A stretch of DNA of 48,199 bases, taken from assembly GCA_900545495.1 (NCBI GenBank), contig UQZJ01000016.1:1-48199 (forward strand), written 5' to 3'. The stretch comes from an uncultured Eubacteriales bacterium (GTDB taxonomy: Bacteria > Bacillota > Clostridia > Oscillospirales > Oscillospiraceae). The translations under genes were made by a program, and so were the position numbers. Under the pieces are notes generated by a model, which did not search any database, had not been told where the DNA came from, and worked only from the letters and a program-made list of their open reading frames with translations. This document shows, one piece after another, positions 1-9,816 of this stretch; positions within the stretch are counted from its first letter, which is position 1, and every line of letters starts with the position of its first letter.

Positions 1-415
1 CTTCGTGGATAAGGCCCGCAACGAGGGCAAGGGCGATATGCGCAAGAAGTACACCCTTATCGCCGCGGCCTGCGTGGGCGTTGGCTGCATCCTGGTGTGC
101 GCCGACCGTCTGGGCGACGCCAGCTTTACCCCGTGGAAGCTGCTGAACCTGCCGGCGGAATCGATCCGTACATGGAACGACTGCTGGCTGGACTTCTGGG
201 ATATGCTGTCTGAGGGCGTCATGATGCCCTTGGGCGCCCTGCTGATGTCCCTGATGTTCGGCTGGGAGGTCGGCCCCGATGTGGTCAAGGAGGAGTGCGA
301 GGCGTCCGGCCACGCCATGGGCGGCTACGGCTTCTTCAAGGTCTGCATCAAGTACATCACCCCGCTCATCATGATCCTCGTCCTGTACGGCCAGATCAAG
401 GAATACTTCTTCTAA
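1..415 (+). CDS. Sodium-dependent transporter, NSS family (C-terminal fragment)
   Basis: The reading frame is already open at the left edge (codons begin at base 2), so only the last ~137 residues are present. They hold two hydrophobic stretches (around AACVGVGCILVCAD and the terminal KVCIKYITPLIMILVLYGQ), a WDML/GVMMPLGALL helix and a short polar tail ending IKEYFF. This is the usual C-terminus of bacterial neurotransmitter:sodium symporters, which move amino acids or related substrates with Na+ across the inner membrane. A perfect hairpin with flanking A and T runs follows 14 bases after the stop. The family is fairly clear; the substrate cannot be told. A second member of the family starts at the right edge of the window. 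Confidence 0.75.
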   Translation, partial: FVDKARNEGKGDMRKKYTLIAAACVGVGCILVCADRLGDASFTPWKLLNLPAESIRTWNDCWLDFWDMLSEGVMMPLGALLMSLMFGWEVGPDVVKEECEASGHAMGGYGFFKVCIKYITPLIMILVLYGQIKEYFF

Positions 416-428
416 ACGCAAGGAATAT

Positions 429-464
429 AAAAGGACGCCGGAGCAATGCTCCGGCGTCCTTTTC
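429..464. terminator. Bidirectional rho-independent terminator
   Basis: A 16-bp perfect stem (AAAAGGACGCCGGAGC) with an AAT loop lies between two convergent genes, with A-run on the left and T-run on the right, so it can serve the NSS transporter (+) and the lipid kinase (-). Confidence 0.9.
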
Positions 465-484
465 CTGTTGTCGGGAAATGCAAC

Positions 485-1366
485 TCAATGCAGAAGCGAT
501 ATGGCGCCCGGCAGGCTGTCAATGTCCACTCGCTCCGCACTGGGGGCGTATTCGCCGTCCAGCGACCACGGGATATGGCTCTTGGTGGTCAGGGTGACGT
601 GGCGCACATGGCGGAAAACAACACCGGGGTAGTCGTACTGCATCCGGGTCATGGCGGTGATCAGGTTTTGCAGATCCAGCGCCGTCTTGGGCATCCGCAG
701 CAGCAGCAGCTCGAACTGCCCGTCGTCCATCTTGACGCGGTTGGGATCCAGCTTTACCAGTCCGCCCATGGAGGTGCAGTTGCACACGGCCCCGAAGATG
801 AAATCCCCCTCGAAAACCTCGCCGTCCGCCTCGATGCAGCAGTTGTAGGGCCGCAGGGAGTCCAGATCGCCAAGCCCCTCCAGGATATACGCGAAGTGTC
901 CCAGTGCGTTTTTCGCCGCCTGCGATGCGGAGTAGGACGAGCGGGTGAAGGCACCGAAGGACGCTACATAGGCGAAATAGCGGTCGTTGTGCCGCCCGAT
1001 GTCCAGCGGGTGGGGCTGGCCGCCGGCGATATCCAGCGCCGCCAGACGCGGGTCGGAGGACAGGTGCAGACTGGCGGCAAAATCGTTGGTGCTGCCGTTG
1101 GGCAGATACCCCAGAAGGGGGCGCTGCTCCAGCGTCATCAGACCGGAGATCGTCTCATTCAGCGTACCGTCTCCGCCGGCGCAGGCCACCACATCGTATT
1201 CCGGCCCCCACTCCGCCGCTGCGCGGCAGGCGTCGCCGCCGGCCTCCGTCACAAAGACCCGCACCAGATAACCGGCACGGGAAAAGGCCGCTACCGCGTC
1301 GAACAGAGGGGCGCTGGATTTGGTGCGCCCGGCCCGGGGATTGACAATGAACAGGAGCTTCTTCAT
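485..1366 (-). CDS. Diacylglycerol kinase family lipid kinase
   Basis: A 293-residue protein of the DagK/YegS-like family, which phosphorylates lipids such as diacylglycerol at the inner face of the membrane. Visible motifs are the N-terminal NPRAG at 9-13, the nucleotide-binding GGDGT at 64-68 and PNGSTND at 89-95; the C-terminal half carries the beta-sandwich typical of the family (DGQFELLLLR, SLDGEYAP). The start at 1366 is chosen because AGAGGAGG sits 7 bases upstream and the alignment of the family begins there; the open frame continues upstream to 1642 but without family-like sequence. The gene stands alone, divergent from the AI-2E permease, with a promoter of its own. Whether the substrate is diacylglycerol (dgkB-like recycling) or another lipid is not determined. 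Confidence 0.88.
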   Translation of the reverse strand: MKKLLFIVNPRAGRTKSSAPLFDAVAAFSRAGYLVRVFVTEAGGDACRAAAEWGPEYDVVACAGGDGTLNETISGLMTLEQRPLLGYLPNGSTNDFAASLHLSSDPRLAALDIAGGQPHPLDIGRHNDRYFAYVASFGAFTRSSYSASQAAKNALGHFAYILEGLGDLDSLRPYNCCIEADGEVFEGDFIFGAVCNCTSMGGLVKLDPNRVKMDDGQFELLLLRMPKTALDLQNLITAMTRMQYDYPGVVFRHVRHVTLTTKSHIPWSLDGEYAPSAERVDIDSLPGAISLLH

Positions 1367-1454
1367 GGCATTCCTCCTCTTGCGTGGCAACAGATGCGCA
1401 TGGCATACCATGCGAGGTGCGTGCGCTGTCCCGGCTGGACAGCGGTTCACGGTC

Positions 1455-1483
1455 ATTATGCCATACAGTGCGAAAAATTGCAA
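1455..1483 (-). promoter_or_regulatory. Promoter of the lipid kinase gene
   Basis: Reading leftward: -35 TTGCAA (1483-1478), 17-bp spacer, -10 CATAAT (1460-1455). Confidence 0.65.
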
Positions 1484-1540
1484 CAGGCAGACGCGCCCCG
1501 GCGACTGGACGGCGGGCGGTGCAGGGAGACAGAAAATATC

Positions 1541-1569
1541 TTGCAAAACCGGCGGCTCTCGGCTATGAT
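1541..1569 (+). promoter_or_regulatory. Promoter of the AI-2E permease operon
   Basis: -35 TTGCAA (1541-1546), 17-bp spacer, -10 TATGAT (1564-1569), 24 bases before the chosen start codon. Confidence 0.65.
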
Positions 1570-1592
1570 AGTAGGCAAAAGGAGTGATGCGG

Positions 1593-2861
1593 ATGAAGCG
1601 GCGTACACAATATATGAAATGGGGGCTGACGGCGTTTCTCACCGTCTGCGCCGTGCTGGTGTTCTACGACACATTCTACATGGGCGGTACGCTCCAGCGC
1701 TTTGTGAGTAAGCTGTTCTCCGTGCTGGCGCCGGTGCTGTACGGCTGCGTCATCGCCTATCTGCTGACGCCGGTGATGAACTGGATCGAGCGGACGCTCC
1801 GCCGCGGGTGGCAGAAGCTGTTCCCTCAAAAGCACCTGAAAAACGCCGCCGGCATCCTGCGCTTCGTCAGCATCCTGCTGGCGGAGGCCGTGGCCATCCT
1901 GCTGGTATATCTGCTGATGAGCGTGCTGATCCCCCAGCTGGTGGACAGCGTGACCATGCTCATCAACAATGCAGAGGGATATTACTATAAGGTGTACAAC
2001 TGGGCGGACGGCCTGCTGGACAGCGAGAACGAGATCGCCGTCTGGGTGGCGGACTTCGTGACCAAGTATTACAGCGACGGCGTAACGCTGTTGAAGGATC
2101 ACATCCTGCCGTGGGCGCAGGCGGCGCTGGGTACGCTGACCGGCGGCATCTGGAACGGTATATGGAGCGTGGTCAGCTTCGCGCTGGATCTGATCGTGGG
2201 CATCATCGTGTCCATCTACCTGATGACCATGAAGGAAAAGAGTCTGGCCCGCTGCTGCAAGGCGGTCTACGCCCTGTTCGACGAGAAGAAGGCCAACGCC
2301 GTCGTCCACGGCACCCGGCAGGTGGACAGCATCTTCTCTGGCTTCGTCCGGGGCAAGCTGCTGGACTCCCTTATCATCGGCGCGCTGTGCTTTATCGGCG
2401 GCTCCATCCTGAAGCTGCCCTACACCCCGCTGGTCAGCGTGGTGGTGGGCGTGACCAACGTCATCCCGTTTTTCGGCCCGTTTCTGGGTGCGATCCCGTC
2501 CGCCTTCCTCATTCTGCTGGTCAGCCCCAAGCAGTGCCTGATCTTCGTGATCTTCATCGTGGTGCTCCAGCAGTTCGACGGCAACATCCTGGGGCCGAAG
2601 ATCCTGGGCGACGCCACTGGTATCTCCAGCTTCTGGGTCATCGTGGCTATTCTGGTGGGCGGCGGCTTCGGCGGCGTGCTGGGTATGTTCCTGGGCGTAC
2701 CCATCTTCGCCTGCGTGCAGGAGCTGGTCAAGTACCTGCTGGATCGGCGGCTGCGCCGCCGCGATATGCCCACGGAGGCGTATGCCTATGTGGAGCGCGC
2801 CCAAGCGACGGGGCAGGAGAAAACGCCGCAGGATACCACGTTGGAGGAGCACCATGACTGA
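1593..2861 (+). CDS. AI-2E family transporter (permease)
   Basis: A 422-residue polytopic membrane protein of the AI-2E transporter family (PF01594; YdgG/TqsA, PerM relatives). It has an N-terminal membrane segment, a hydrophobic pair around LFSVLAPVLYGCVIAYLLTPV, a middle soluble part, and the highly hydrophobic C-terminal half with conserved PYTPLVSVVVGVTNVIPFFGPFLGAIP and DGNILGPKILG stretches. Members export small molecules or act as Na+/H+ antiporters, so the family name does not prove autoinducer transport. Three closely spaced possible starts exist (1584, 1587, 1593); 1593 is preferred because GGAG at 1581-1584 is then 8 bases away. The stop overlaps the next start by 8 bases, so it is the first gene of a three-gene operon. 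Confidence 0.88.
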   Translation: MKRRTQYMKWGLTAFLTVCAVLVFYDTFYMGGTLQRFVSKLFSVLAPVLYGCVIAYLLTPVMNWIERTLRRGWQKLFPQKHLKNAAGILRFVSILLAEAVAILLVYLLMSVLIPQLVDSVTMLINNAEGYYYKVYNWADGLLDSENEIAVWVADFVTKYYSDGVTLLKDHILPWAQAALGTLTGGIWNGIWSVVSFALDLIVGIIVSIYLMTMKEKSLARCCKAVYALFDEKKANAVVHGTRQVDSIFSGFVRGKLLDSLIIGALCFIGGSILKLPYTPLVSVVVGVTNVIPFFGPFLGAIPSAFLILLVSPKQCLIFVIFIVVLQQFDGNILGPKILGDATGISSFWVIVAILVGGGFGGVLGMFLGVPIFACVQELVKYLLDRRLRRRDMPTEAYAYVERAQATGQEKTPQDTTLEEHHD

Positions 2862-3276
2862 GGCGCTTAAAAAGACCCTGCTGGATTTCAGCAACAATAA
2901 GGAGCCGTTTCTGACGCATAACCATATGTACACCGCCGACCTGTCCGACGGCTGCGCCACCGTGGTGCTGCCCATGTGCGAGGACAGTCTGAACCGCTGG
3001 GGCGGCGCCCACGGCGGCATCCTGTTTTCCCTGTGCGACGTGGCCATGGGCATGGCCATCATGACACTGCGGCAGGAGATGGTGGTGACGGTGAACACCA
3101 GCATCGACTATCTGGCCGCCGCTGCCGCCGGCAGCACCCTCACCGCCGTGGGGAAGGTGGACAGGATGGGCGGCAAGATGGTGTTCTGCTCCGGTGAGGT
3201 CACCGACGAGGCGGGTAAGGTCATTGTGCAGGCGCGCTGTGTCATGAGCTTCACGGGCCGCCCCCTGCCGCTGTGA
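2854..3276 (+). CDS. PaaI-family hotdog thioesterase
   Basis: A 140-residue single-domain hotdog protein that probably hydrolyses acyl- or aryl-CoA thioesters in the cytoplasm. The PaaI/YbgC-type signature NRWGGAHGGILFSLCD is present with HGG at 53-55 in the long helix, followed by the expected strands (VTVNTSIDYL, GKVDRMGGKMVFCSGEV). The start overlaps the end of the AI-2E gene and the stop overlaps the next gene's GTG, showing translational coupling. The substrate is not predictable; the neighbours (a permease and a metalloprotease-like membrane protein) give no pathway. Confidence 0.85.
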   Translation: MTEALKKTLLDFSNNKEPFLTHNHMYTADLSDGCATVVLPMCEDSLNRWGGAHGGILFSLCDVAMGMAIMTLRQEMVVTVNTSIDYLAAAAAGSTLTAVGKVDRMGGKMVFCSGEVTDEAGKVIVQARCVMSFTGRPLPL

Positions 3277-4358
3277 GGGCGTACCTGACCCGGCGCCGTC
3301 CGCTGCTTCGGTGGCTGACGGCGCTGGCGCTGTTTTTCGCCGTCTACCTGACGGTGCGCACCAGCCGCGCCGCCATGAATTGGCTGTGCGGCGCTGTGAT
3401 CTTCCCGGTGATGCGCCGTATCTCCCGGCTGTGCGACTTTTTCGACGGCTCGGTGGGGGAGGTGCTGCTGCTGACGGGCATCTGGGCGGCGGTGATCTGG
3501 GTGGCCTGTACGGTGCGGCGGCTGGCGACAGGCCCGCGCCGCGGAGCGGTGCTGGCGGACTTCGCGCTGACCGCCGGGTGCATCGCCCTGACGGTCTACG
3601 CAGGCTTCTGTCTGCTGTGGGGGACAGCCTACAATACCGACGGTTTTCAGGAGAAGAGCGGCGTCACCGCCCAGCCCGTGTCGGCGGAGGCGCTGGAGCG
3701 TGTGACGCTGTACTTTGCGGAGGAGCTGTCCGCTGCCGCCGGGGAGGTGCCCCGGAACGCGGACGGCGTCTGCGCCGCAGACCGGAAGGCCATTCTGGCC
3801 GCCGCCGGGGACGCCTACGACGGCATATATGAGGAATTTTCCTTCCTCCGGATGGAGACGGGGCGCGTAAAGCCCTTCGGCTGCTCCCGTGCGCTCAGTT
3901 TTCTGCGGTTCACCGGGTTTTACTTCCCCTTCACCGGCGAGGCCAATGTGAATATGGACAGCCCGGTGGCCTATCTGCCCGCCACGGTGTGCCATGAGAT
4001 GGCCCACCAGCGGGGCATCGTATCCGAGCAGGAGTGCAGCTTCCTCGGCATTCTGGCGGCCACGCGATGCAAAGACCCCGCCTACCGCTACGCCGGGTGG
4101 CTGGAGGGCTATGTCCGCCTGTCCAACTCCCTGTACAGCATCGACCCGGAGCGCTGCCTCACCATCCGGGATACCCTGCCGGAGGAGGTGCGGTGCGACC
4201 TGCGGACGGACAGCGCCTACTGGGCGCAGTTCCAAGGTGCGGTGTCGCAGGCATCGGAGAGCGTATACGACGCGTTCCTCAAGGGGAACGGCGATGCCAA
4301 CGGCGTCCGCAGCTACGGCATGGTGACGGACCTGCTGGTGACCTACTTTGACACATAA
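3273..4358 (+). CDS. DUF3810 family membrane protein, possible zinc metallopeptidase
   Basis: A 361-residue protein starting with GTG that overlaps the previous stop by 4 bases. Three hydrophobic segments occupy about residues 12-30, 62-80 and 95-118; the rest is predicted outside the membrane. The soluble part has HEMAH at 241-245 followed by a Glu at 254 (SEQECSF), the HExxH...E arrangement of gluzincin-type metallopeptidases that is typical of the DUF3810 family. This suggests a membrane-anchored zinc peptidase acting at the cell surface, but activity is not established for the family as far as I know. It ends the operon and is followed directly by a strong terminator. Confidence 0.78.
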   Translation: MRAYLTRRRPLLRWLTALALFFAVYLTVRTSRAAMNWLCGAVIFPVMRRISRLCDFFDGSVGEVLLLTGIWAAVIWVACTVRRLATGPRRGAVLADFALTAGCIALTVYAGFCLLWGTAYNTDGFQEKSGVTAQPVSAEALERVTLYFAEELSAAAGEVPRNADGVCAADRKAILAAAGDAYDGIYEEFSFLRMETGRVKPFGCSRALSFLRFTGFYFPFTGEANVNMDSPVAYLPATVCHEMAHQRGIVSEQECSFLGILAATRCKDPAYRYAGWLEGYVRLSNSLYSIDPERCLTIRDTLPEEVRCDLRTDSAYWAQFQGAVSQASESVYDAFLKGNGDANGVRSYGMVTDLLVTYFDT

Positions 4359-4359
4359 A

Positions 4360-4394
4360 AAGGAAGCCCCGAAGCACTGCTTCGGGGCTTCCTT
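4360..4394. terminator. Bidirectional rho-independent terminator
   Basis: A 16-bp perfect stem (AAGGAAGCCCCGAAGC, loop ACT) with an A-run before it, between the convergent DUF3810 and ybaB genes. Confidence 0.88.
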
Positions 4395-4406
4395 GCTGTC
4401 AGGTTC

Positions 4407-4772
4407 TCACAGGCCAAAGCCGGGGATGTTCAGACCGCCGGTCAGGGCGCTCATGGAGGTGTTCATGGCGTCCTCCGCCTGACGGAGAGCCTCATTGACG
4501 GCGGAGATCACCAGATCCTGCAGCATCTCCACGTCCTCGGGGTCTACCACATCGGGCTTGATGGTCAGGGCGGTCAGCTCCTTCTTGCCGGTGACCACGG
4601 CGGTCACAGCGCCGCCGCCGACGGAGGCGGTAAAGGAGCTGTTCTCCACCTCCTCCTGGGCCTTGTTCATCTCCTGCTGCATCTTCATCAGCTTCTGCTG
4701 CATCTGAGCCTGCTGCTGCATCATGCCGGCACCGCCGGAAAAGCCCTTGCGGGCGCTGTATCCCTTTGCCAT
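4407..4772 (-). CDS. ybaB: YbaB/EbfC family nucleoid-associated protein
   Basis: A 121-residue small DNA-binding protein. After a short Gly/Ser-rich leader comes the Met/Gln-rich amphipathic helix (MMQQQAQMQQKLMKMQQEMN) and then the family's central sheet with GGGAVTAVVTGKKELTALTI and the DPEDVEMLQDLVISAVNEAL helix. YbaB dimers bind DNA and help organise the nucleoid. It lies 27 bases downstream of dnaX on the same strand, the classic dnaX-ybaB arrangement (often followed by recR, which is absent here because a terminator and convergent gene intervene). The RBS AAGGAGAA lies just upstream of the ATG. Confidence 0.93.
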   Translation of the reverse strand: MAKGYSARKGFSGGAGMMQQQAQMQQKLMKMQQEMNKAQEEVENSSFTASVGGGAVTAVVTGKKELTALTIKPDVVDPEDVEMLQDLVISAVNEALRQAEDAMNTSMSALTGGLNIPGFGL

Positions 4773-4799
4773 GGTAAGTTCTCCTTTATATCATTTGTT

Positions 4800-6614
<1,815 letters not shown>

Positions 6615-6823
6615 GGGCGCACCTCCTGTCAAATAAAAATCAGCCATGAGCAAAACGCAAGAAACGCAGTAATCGCAAGAGTTCCCGGCCATGGCTGAAA
6701 CCGGAAATCACTCCATTGATATAGAAAGGAGTGACCGATCGGGCGTCCTCCGTAAGGAAAACACCCCGATGCGGCCTTTGCAATTCCGTTTCTGTCGTTT
6801 CTGAACCGGCGCAGTTTTTGCGG
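6615..6823. other. Intergenic region upstream of dnaX
   Basis: No gene is seen. Two imperfect hairpins lie here: CACTCC/GGAGTG (6709-6714 with 6728-6733) and CCGATCGGG/CCCGATGCGG (6735-6743 with 6765-6774, one bulge). Neither has a T-run, so they may be processing or regulatory structures between the 47-residue gene and dnaX. Confidence 0.4.
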
Positions 6824-6967
6824 CTATTTCTTGATGGCTTCCAGGAGCAGCAGGAAAAGTCCCAGCGCCGTCAGGATCATCCCGGCTATGGTGAAAAATT
6901 CCCCGACGCCCAGCAATGCGCTCCCGGCGATTACAAGAGCTAAGTAAAATGTGAGCTTTGCGTTCAT
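6824..6967 (-). CDS. Small hydrophobic membrane protein, 47 residues
   Basis: MNAKLTFYLALVIAGSALL begins a 47-residue protein that is almost entirely hydrophobic up to the C-terminal EAIKK, consistent with two short membrane helices (about 4-21 and 26-42). An AGGTGG ribosome binding site lies 10 bases before the ATG. The open frame extends to 7102, but that upstream part is the SRP RNA gene and is not coding. It sits between the SRP RNA and dnaX on the same strand and could be read from the SRP promoter. I recognise no family; function unknown. Confidence 0.6.
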   Translation of the reverse strand: MNAKLTFYLALVIAGSALLGVGEFFTIAGMILTALGLFLLLLEAIKK

Positions 6968-6994
6968 AAGCTTATTTCCACCTGTCAAATTAAA

Positions 6995-7146
6995 TAGAAA
7001 CGTCCTCCGCCCATAGCCGCGAAGCCGGCGTCCCCGCGGCACATGGATGATCCCTCTTAATGCTGCTCGGTTCCCCGCCTGACATGATTCGTGGGTATCC
7101 ATTGCGCGAGACCGGCCCCGCAGCTATCGGCGGAGGACGAGTTCAC
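6995..7146 (-). ncRNA. ffs: Signal recognition particle RNA
   Basis: On the minus strand the conserved domain IV is visible: CATGTCAGG, then GGAA, then AGCAGCATTAAG, followed by CATGTGCCGC on the return strand (about 7085-7022). The outer stem is an exact 11-bp pair, CGTCCTCCGCC (7139-7129) with GGCGGAGGACG (7011-7001), then GATAGCTGCG with CGCGGCTATG. This RNA is the core of the SRP that targets membrane proteins to Sec. The total of about 140-150 nt with no obvious Alu domain fits an extended small-type bacterial SRP RNA. The position just upstream of dnaX is the common Firmicutes location. Exact ends are estimated from the outer stem and the promoter. Confidence 0.92.
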
Positions 7147-7152
7147 CAGAGT

Positions 7153-7181
7153 ATTCTACTACAAATGCAGCCGTTTGGCAA
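7153..7181 (-). promoter_or_regulatory. Promoter of the SRP RNA
   Basis: Leftward -35 TTGCCA (7181-7176), 17-bp spacer, -10 TAGAAT (7158-7153), giving a predicted start a few bases before the outer SRP stem. Confidence 0.65.
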
Positions 7182-7199
7182 CAGTTTTTTGTCGATTTG

Positions 7200-9029
7200 C
7201 TAACCCAGCAGCGTCCAGACGCCGTGGATGACCATACACACCACCGCGCCCATGGCGGTGGGCAGCGCCGCCGCCAGCGCCGTCCACCGGGCGCTGCCCG
7301 TCTCGTGGAGGATGGTGAGGCAGGTGGTGCCGCAGGGGAAGTGCAGCAGGCACAGCACCAGCATACACACCGCCGTCTCCGCCGTCCAGCCGTTGGCGGT
7401 GAGGACGGCGGACAGCTCCGCCAGACTGCCGTAGTCTGTAAGGCTCCCGGTCTGGAGATACCCCATCAGCAGCACCGGCAGCACGATCTCGTTGGCGGGG
7501 AAGCCCAGCAGGAACGCCAGCAGCACCATGCCGTCCAGTCCCATAAGGCGTCCGGGGCCATCCAGCGCACCGGCCAGCACCGTCAGCAGGCTGCCGTTGC
7601 GGACGGAGATGCTGCCAAGGATCCAGATGAGCAGTCCGGCGGGGGCGGCCACCGTCACCGCACGGCCCAGCACGAACAGCGTCCGATCCAGCAGTGACCG
7701 CACCAGCACCTGCCCCACACGGGGCATCCGGTAGGGCGGCAGCTCCAGGGAAAAGGCGGAAAGCTGGCCCCGCAGCACTGTGGCGGTCAGCAGCCGGGAG
7801 GCCAGCAGCGTCATGGCCACGGCGAAGAGGATACACCCCAGAAACAGCGCCGTTGCCAGCAGGGAGCGGCCAAACCCCAGTGTGCCGCCCAGAAAAAACA
7901 GACTGATGAGGGCGATGAGGGTGGGAAACCGGCCGTTGCAGGGGACAAAAGCGTTGGTGAGGATGGCCACCAGCCGCTCCCGGGGGCTGTCGATGATGCG
8001 GCAGCCGGTGACGCCGCAGGCGTTGCAGCCAAAGCCCATGCACATGGTAAGGCTCTGCCGTCCGCTGCCGCCGGCGGCGCGAAAGCACCCGTCCATCATG
8101 AACGCCACGCGGGGCAGGTAGCCTGCGTCCTCCAGCAGGGTGAACAGCGGGAAGAAGATGGCCATGGGCGGAAGCATTACCGCCACCACCCACGCCGCCG
8201 TCCGGTACACGCCGTCCACCAGCGCGCCCTGCACCCACGGCGGCGCACCGGCGAGCAGGCTGCGCAGCGGCGCTTGCAGCGCCATAAAACCCCGGCTCAG
8301 CAGGGCAGAGGGGGCGTTGGCGCCCCAGATGGTCAGCCAGAACACCAGCCCCAGCAGCAACAGCATCACCGGGAGGCCGACGGTGGGACTGGTGAGAAGC
8401 CGATCCAGCCGCCGGTCGCGGGCGTGGACATCCTCCGGCCGGCAGGAGAGGCAGGCGTCGGCGATCTCCGCCGCCCGCTGAGCCACGGCGGCACTGTCGC
8501 CCTCCGGCGGCAGCCATGGGTCGTCCTGCGGAGGGCGGCGCGCCATATTCAGCACCGCCGTACGCAGTGCGTCCAGCCCCTCGCCGCTGCGGGCTGCCGT
8601 GGTGACCACCGGCGCGGCAAGGGCGCGGGACAACGCCTCCGTGTCTACGGTGACGCCTTTTTTCCGGGCCTCGTCCATCAGATTCAGGCACAGTACCAGC
8701 CGGGGCGTGCGGCTGCGGAGCTGCACCGCCAGATGGAGGTTGCGCCGCAGGCAGGTGGCGTCCGCCACCACCACCGTCACATCGGCGTTGCCGCCGCAGA
8801 TAAAGTCCCGTGCCAGCTCCTCCTCCGGCGAGTCCGCCCGCAGGGAGTATGTCCCCGGCAGATCGACGAGCCGGAAGGATGCTCCCCGCCAGACGTAAGC
8901 GCCCTCCGCCACCTCCACCGTTTTGCCGGGCCAGTTCCCGGTGTGCTGGTGCATACCCGTCAGGGCATTAAATACCGTGGACTTGCCCACGTTGGGATTG
9001 CCCGCCAGTGCCGCTGTGTACCGCTCCAT
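7200..9029 (-). CDS. feoB: Ferrous iron transport protein B
   Basis: A 609-residue inner-membrane Fe(II) transporter with an N-terminal G domain: G1 GNPNVGKST at 10-18, G3 DLPGTYSL near 57, G4 NLMDE near 117. The membrane part has the conserved cysteine-bearing gate GFGCNACGVTGCRIIDSPRE and later the RTLFVLGRA and ANEIVLPVLL segments. It is on the short side for FeoB. The ATG at 9029 has AGGAGG 8 bases upstream. The partner feoA lies 6.5 kb away on the other strand rather than next door. Upstream is an unusual leader with a promoter and a strong terminator hairpin (described separately), suggesting transcript-level control. Confidence 0.95.
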   Translation of the reverse strand: MERYTAALAGNPNVGKSTVFNALTGMHQHTGNWPGKTVEVAEGAYVWRGASFRLVDLPGTYSLRADSPEEELARDFICGGNADVTVVVADATCLRRNLHLAVQLRSRTPRLVLCLNLMDEARKKGVTVDTEALSRALAAPVVTTAARSGEGLDALRTAVLNMARRPPQDDPWLPPEGDSAAVAQRAAEIADACLSCRPEDVHARDRRLDRLLTSPTVGLPVMLLLLGLVFWLTIWGANAPSALLSRGFMALQAPLRSLLAGAPPWVQGALVDGVYRTAAWVVAVMLPPMAIFFPLFTLLEDAGYLPRVAFMMDGCFRAAGGSGRQSLTMCMGFGCNACGVTGCRIIDSPRERLVAILTNAFVPCNGRFPTLIALISLFFLGGTLGFGRSLLATALFLGCILFAVAMTLLASRLLTATVLRGQLSAFSLELPPYRMPRVGQVLVRSLLDRTLFVLGRAVTVAAPAGLLIWILGSISVRNGSLLTVLAGALDGPGRLMGLDGMVLLAFLLGFPANEIVLPVLLMGYLQTGSLTDYGSLAELSAVLTANGWTAETAVCMLVLCLLHFPCGTTCLTILHETGSARWTALAAALPTAMGAVVCMVIHGVWTLLG

Positions 9030-9111
9030 GGCCGTCTCCTCCTTTTTTACGGGATGCTTCCGGCTATCCTATGCGCCGGCGGGACGGCAGGTGCATACCG
9101 CGGTGCGGCAG

Positions 9112-9153
9112 AAAAAAGAAGACGCGCACCGCTTGGTGCGCGTCTTCTTTTTT
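9112..9153 (-). terminator. Strong hairpin in the feoB leader (terminator/attenuator)
   Basis: Two 19-nt perfect arms (9112-9130 and 9135-9153) around a 4-base loop, GC core GACGCGCACC, flanked by A6 and T6. No gene ends here on either strand: feoB (-) starts 83 bases further on and a promoter lies about 50 bases upstream, so it is placed to stop transcription before feoB. Confidence 0.75.
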
Positions 9154-9200
9154 GGTAAAGGAGAGAGAATAACAATGTCACTTACATATCTTGCAAGGCT

Positions 9201-9229
9201 ATCATACACAGCGGTTGCGTAGAAGTCAA
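9201..9229 (-). promoter_or_regulatory. Promoter of the feoB leader
   Basis: Leftward -35 TTGACT (9229-9224), 17-bp spacer, -10 TATGAT (9206-9201). No clear Fur or DtxR box was recognised. Confidence 0.6.
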
Positions 9230-9283
9230 CAGGTTTGTCAGAAGATTCACAAATTGTTCATAAGCTCCGCGCAAATACGCTCT

Positions 9284-9317
9284 TGACATTGGAAAAGCAC
9301 CGTGCTATTATTTAGCA
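9284..9317 (+). promoter_or_regulatory. MarR operon promoter with overlapping palindrome
   Basis: -35 TTGACA (9284-9289), 16-bp spacer, -10 TATTAT (9306-9311). The -10 is embedded in a palindrome, GTGCTA-TTATT-TAGCAC (9301-9317), the expected position for an autoregulatory MarR operator. Confidence 0.72.
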
Positions 9318-9360
9318 CACCAATAATTAGTACGCGAAACAATTCGAAAGGAGGCACATT

Positions 9361-9816
9361 GTGGAACGCTGTATCACGGAACGGCCGGAGCATTTCGGCC
9401 CGCTGTTCGGCTACTGCGACCATCAGGTGCAGAAACTGATGGACCGGCGGCTGCGGCAGTACGACGTATCGCCCATGCAGTGCCGGACGCTGACCTACCT
9501 CCACGAGGCGGAGGGCGAGGTCAACCAGAAGCAGTTGGAGCGGCACCTGATGGTGAAGCCCAGCACGGTCAACGGCATCGTGGACCGTCTGGAGGAGAAG
9601 GGCATGGTCACCCGCACCGCCAGCCGCACTGACGGGCGCTGCCGTATTCTGGCGCTGACGGCGCAGGGGAAGCAGTTTTATGACAGGTTCACCGCTATCG
9701 TGCATGAGGTCAACGACCGACTGGAAAAGGGCTTTTCGCCGGAGGAGATCCGGCTGCTGACGTCGCTTCTTCTGCGGGTGGCAAAAAATCTCTCGGAGGA
9801 GGACGAAGTATGCTGA
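9361..9816 (+). CDS. MarR family transcriptional regulator
   Basis: A 151-residue winged-helix repressor. The helix-turn-helix covers QLERHLMVKPSTVNGIVDRLEEKGMVTR and is followed by the wing with SRTDGRCRILALTAQG, both classic for MarR; the ends form the dimerisation helices. Translation starts with GTG at 9361, 5 bases after AAAGGAGG. It overlaps the first ABC-exporter gene by 7 bases, so it almost certainly controls the exporter operon, probably through the palindrome over its own -10. The inducing ligand is unknown. Confidence 0.92.
   Translation: MERCITERPEHFGPLFGYCDHQVQKLMDRRLRQYDVSPMQCRTLTYLHEAEGEVNQKQLERHLMVKPSTVNGIVDRLEEKGMVTRTASRTDGRCRILALTAQGKQFYDRFTAIVHEVNDRLEKGFSPEEIRLLTSLLLRVAKNLSEEDEVC

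Noticed and set aside
7001..7102. N-terminal extension of the 47-residue membrane protein to a 92-residue protein.
   Set aside because: That extension lies entirely inside the SRP RNA gene; a proper RBS exists before the internal ATG at 6967.
9175..9222. A 15-codon frame (MSLTYLARLSYTAVA) with AAGGAG upstream, between the hairpin and the MarR gene, as a possible leader peptide.
   Set aside because: No rightward promoter was found before it, and the region is better explained as the leftward feoB promoter and leader.
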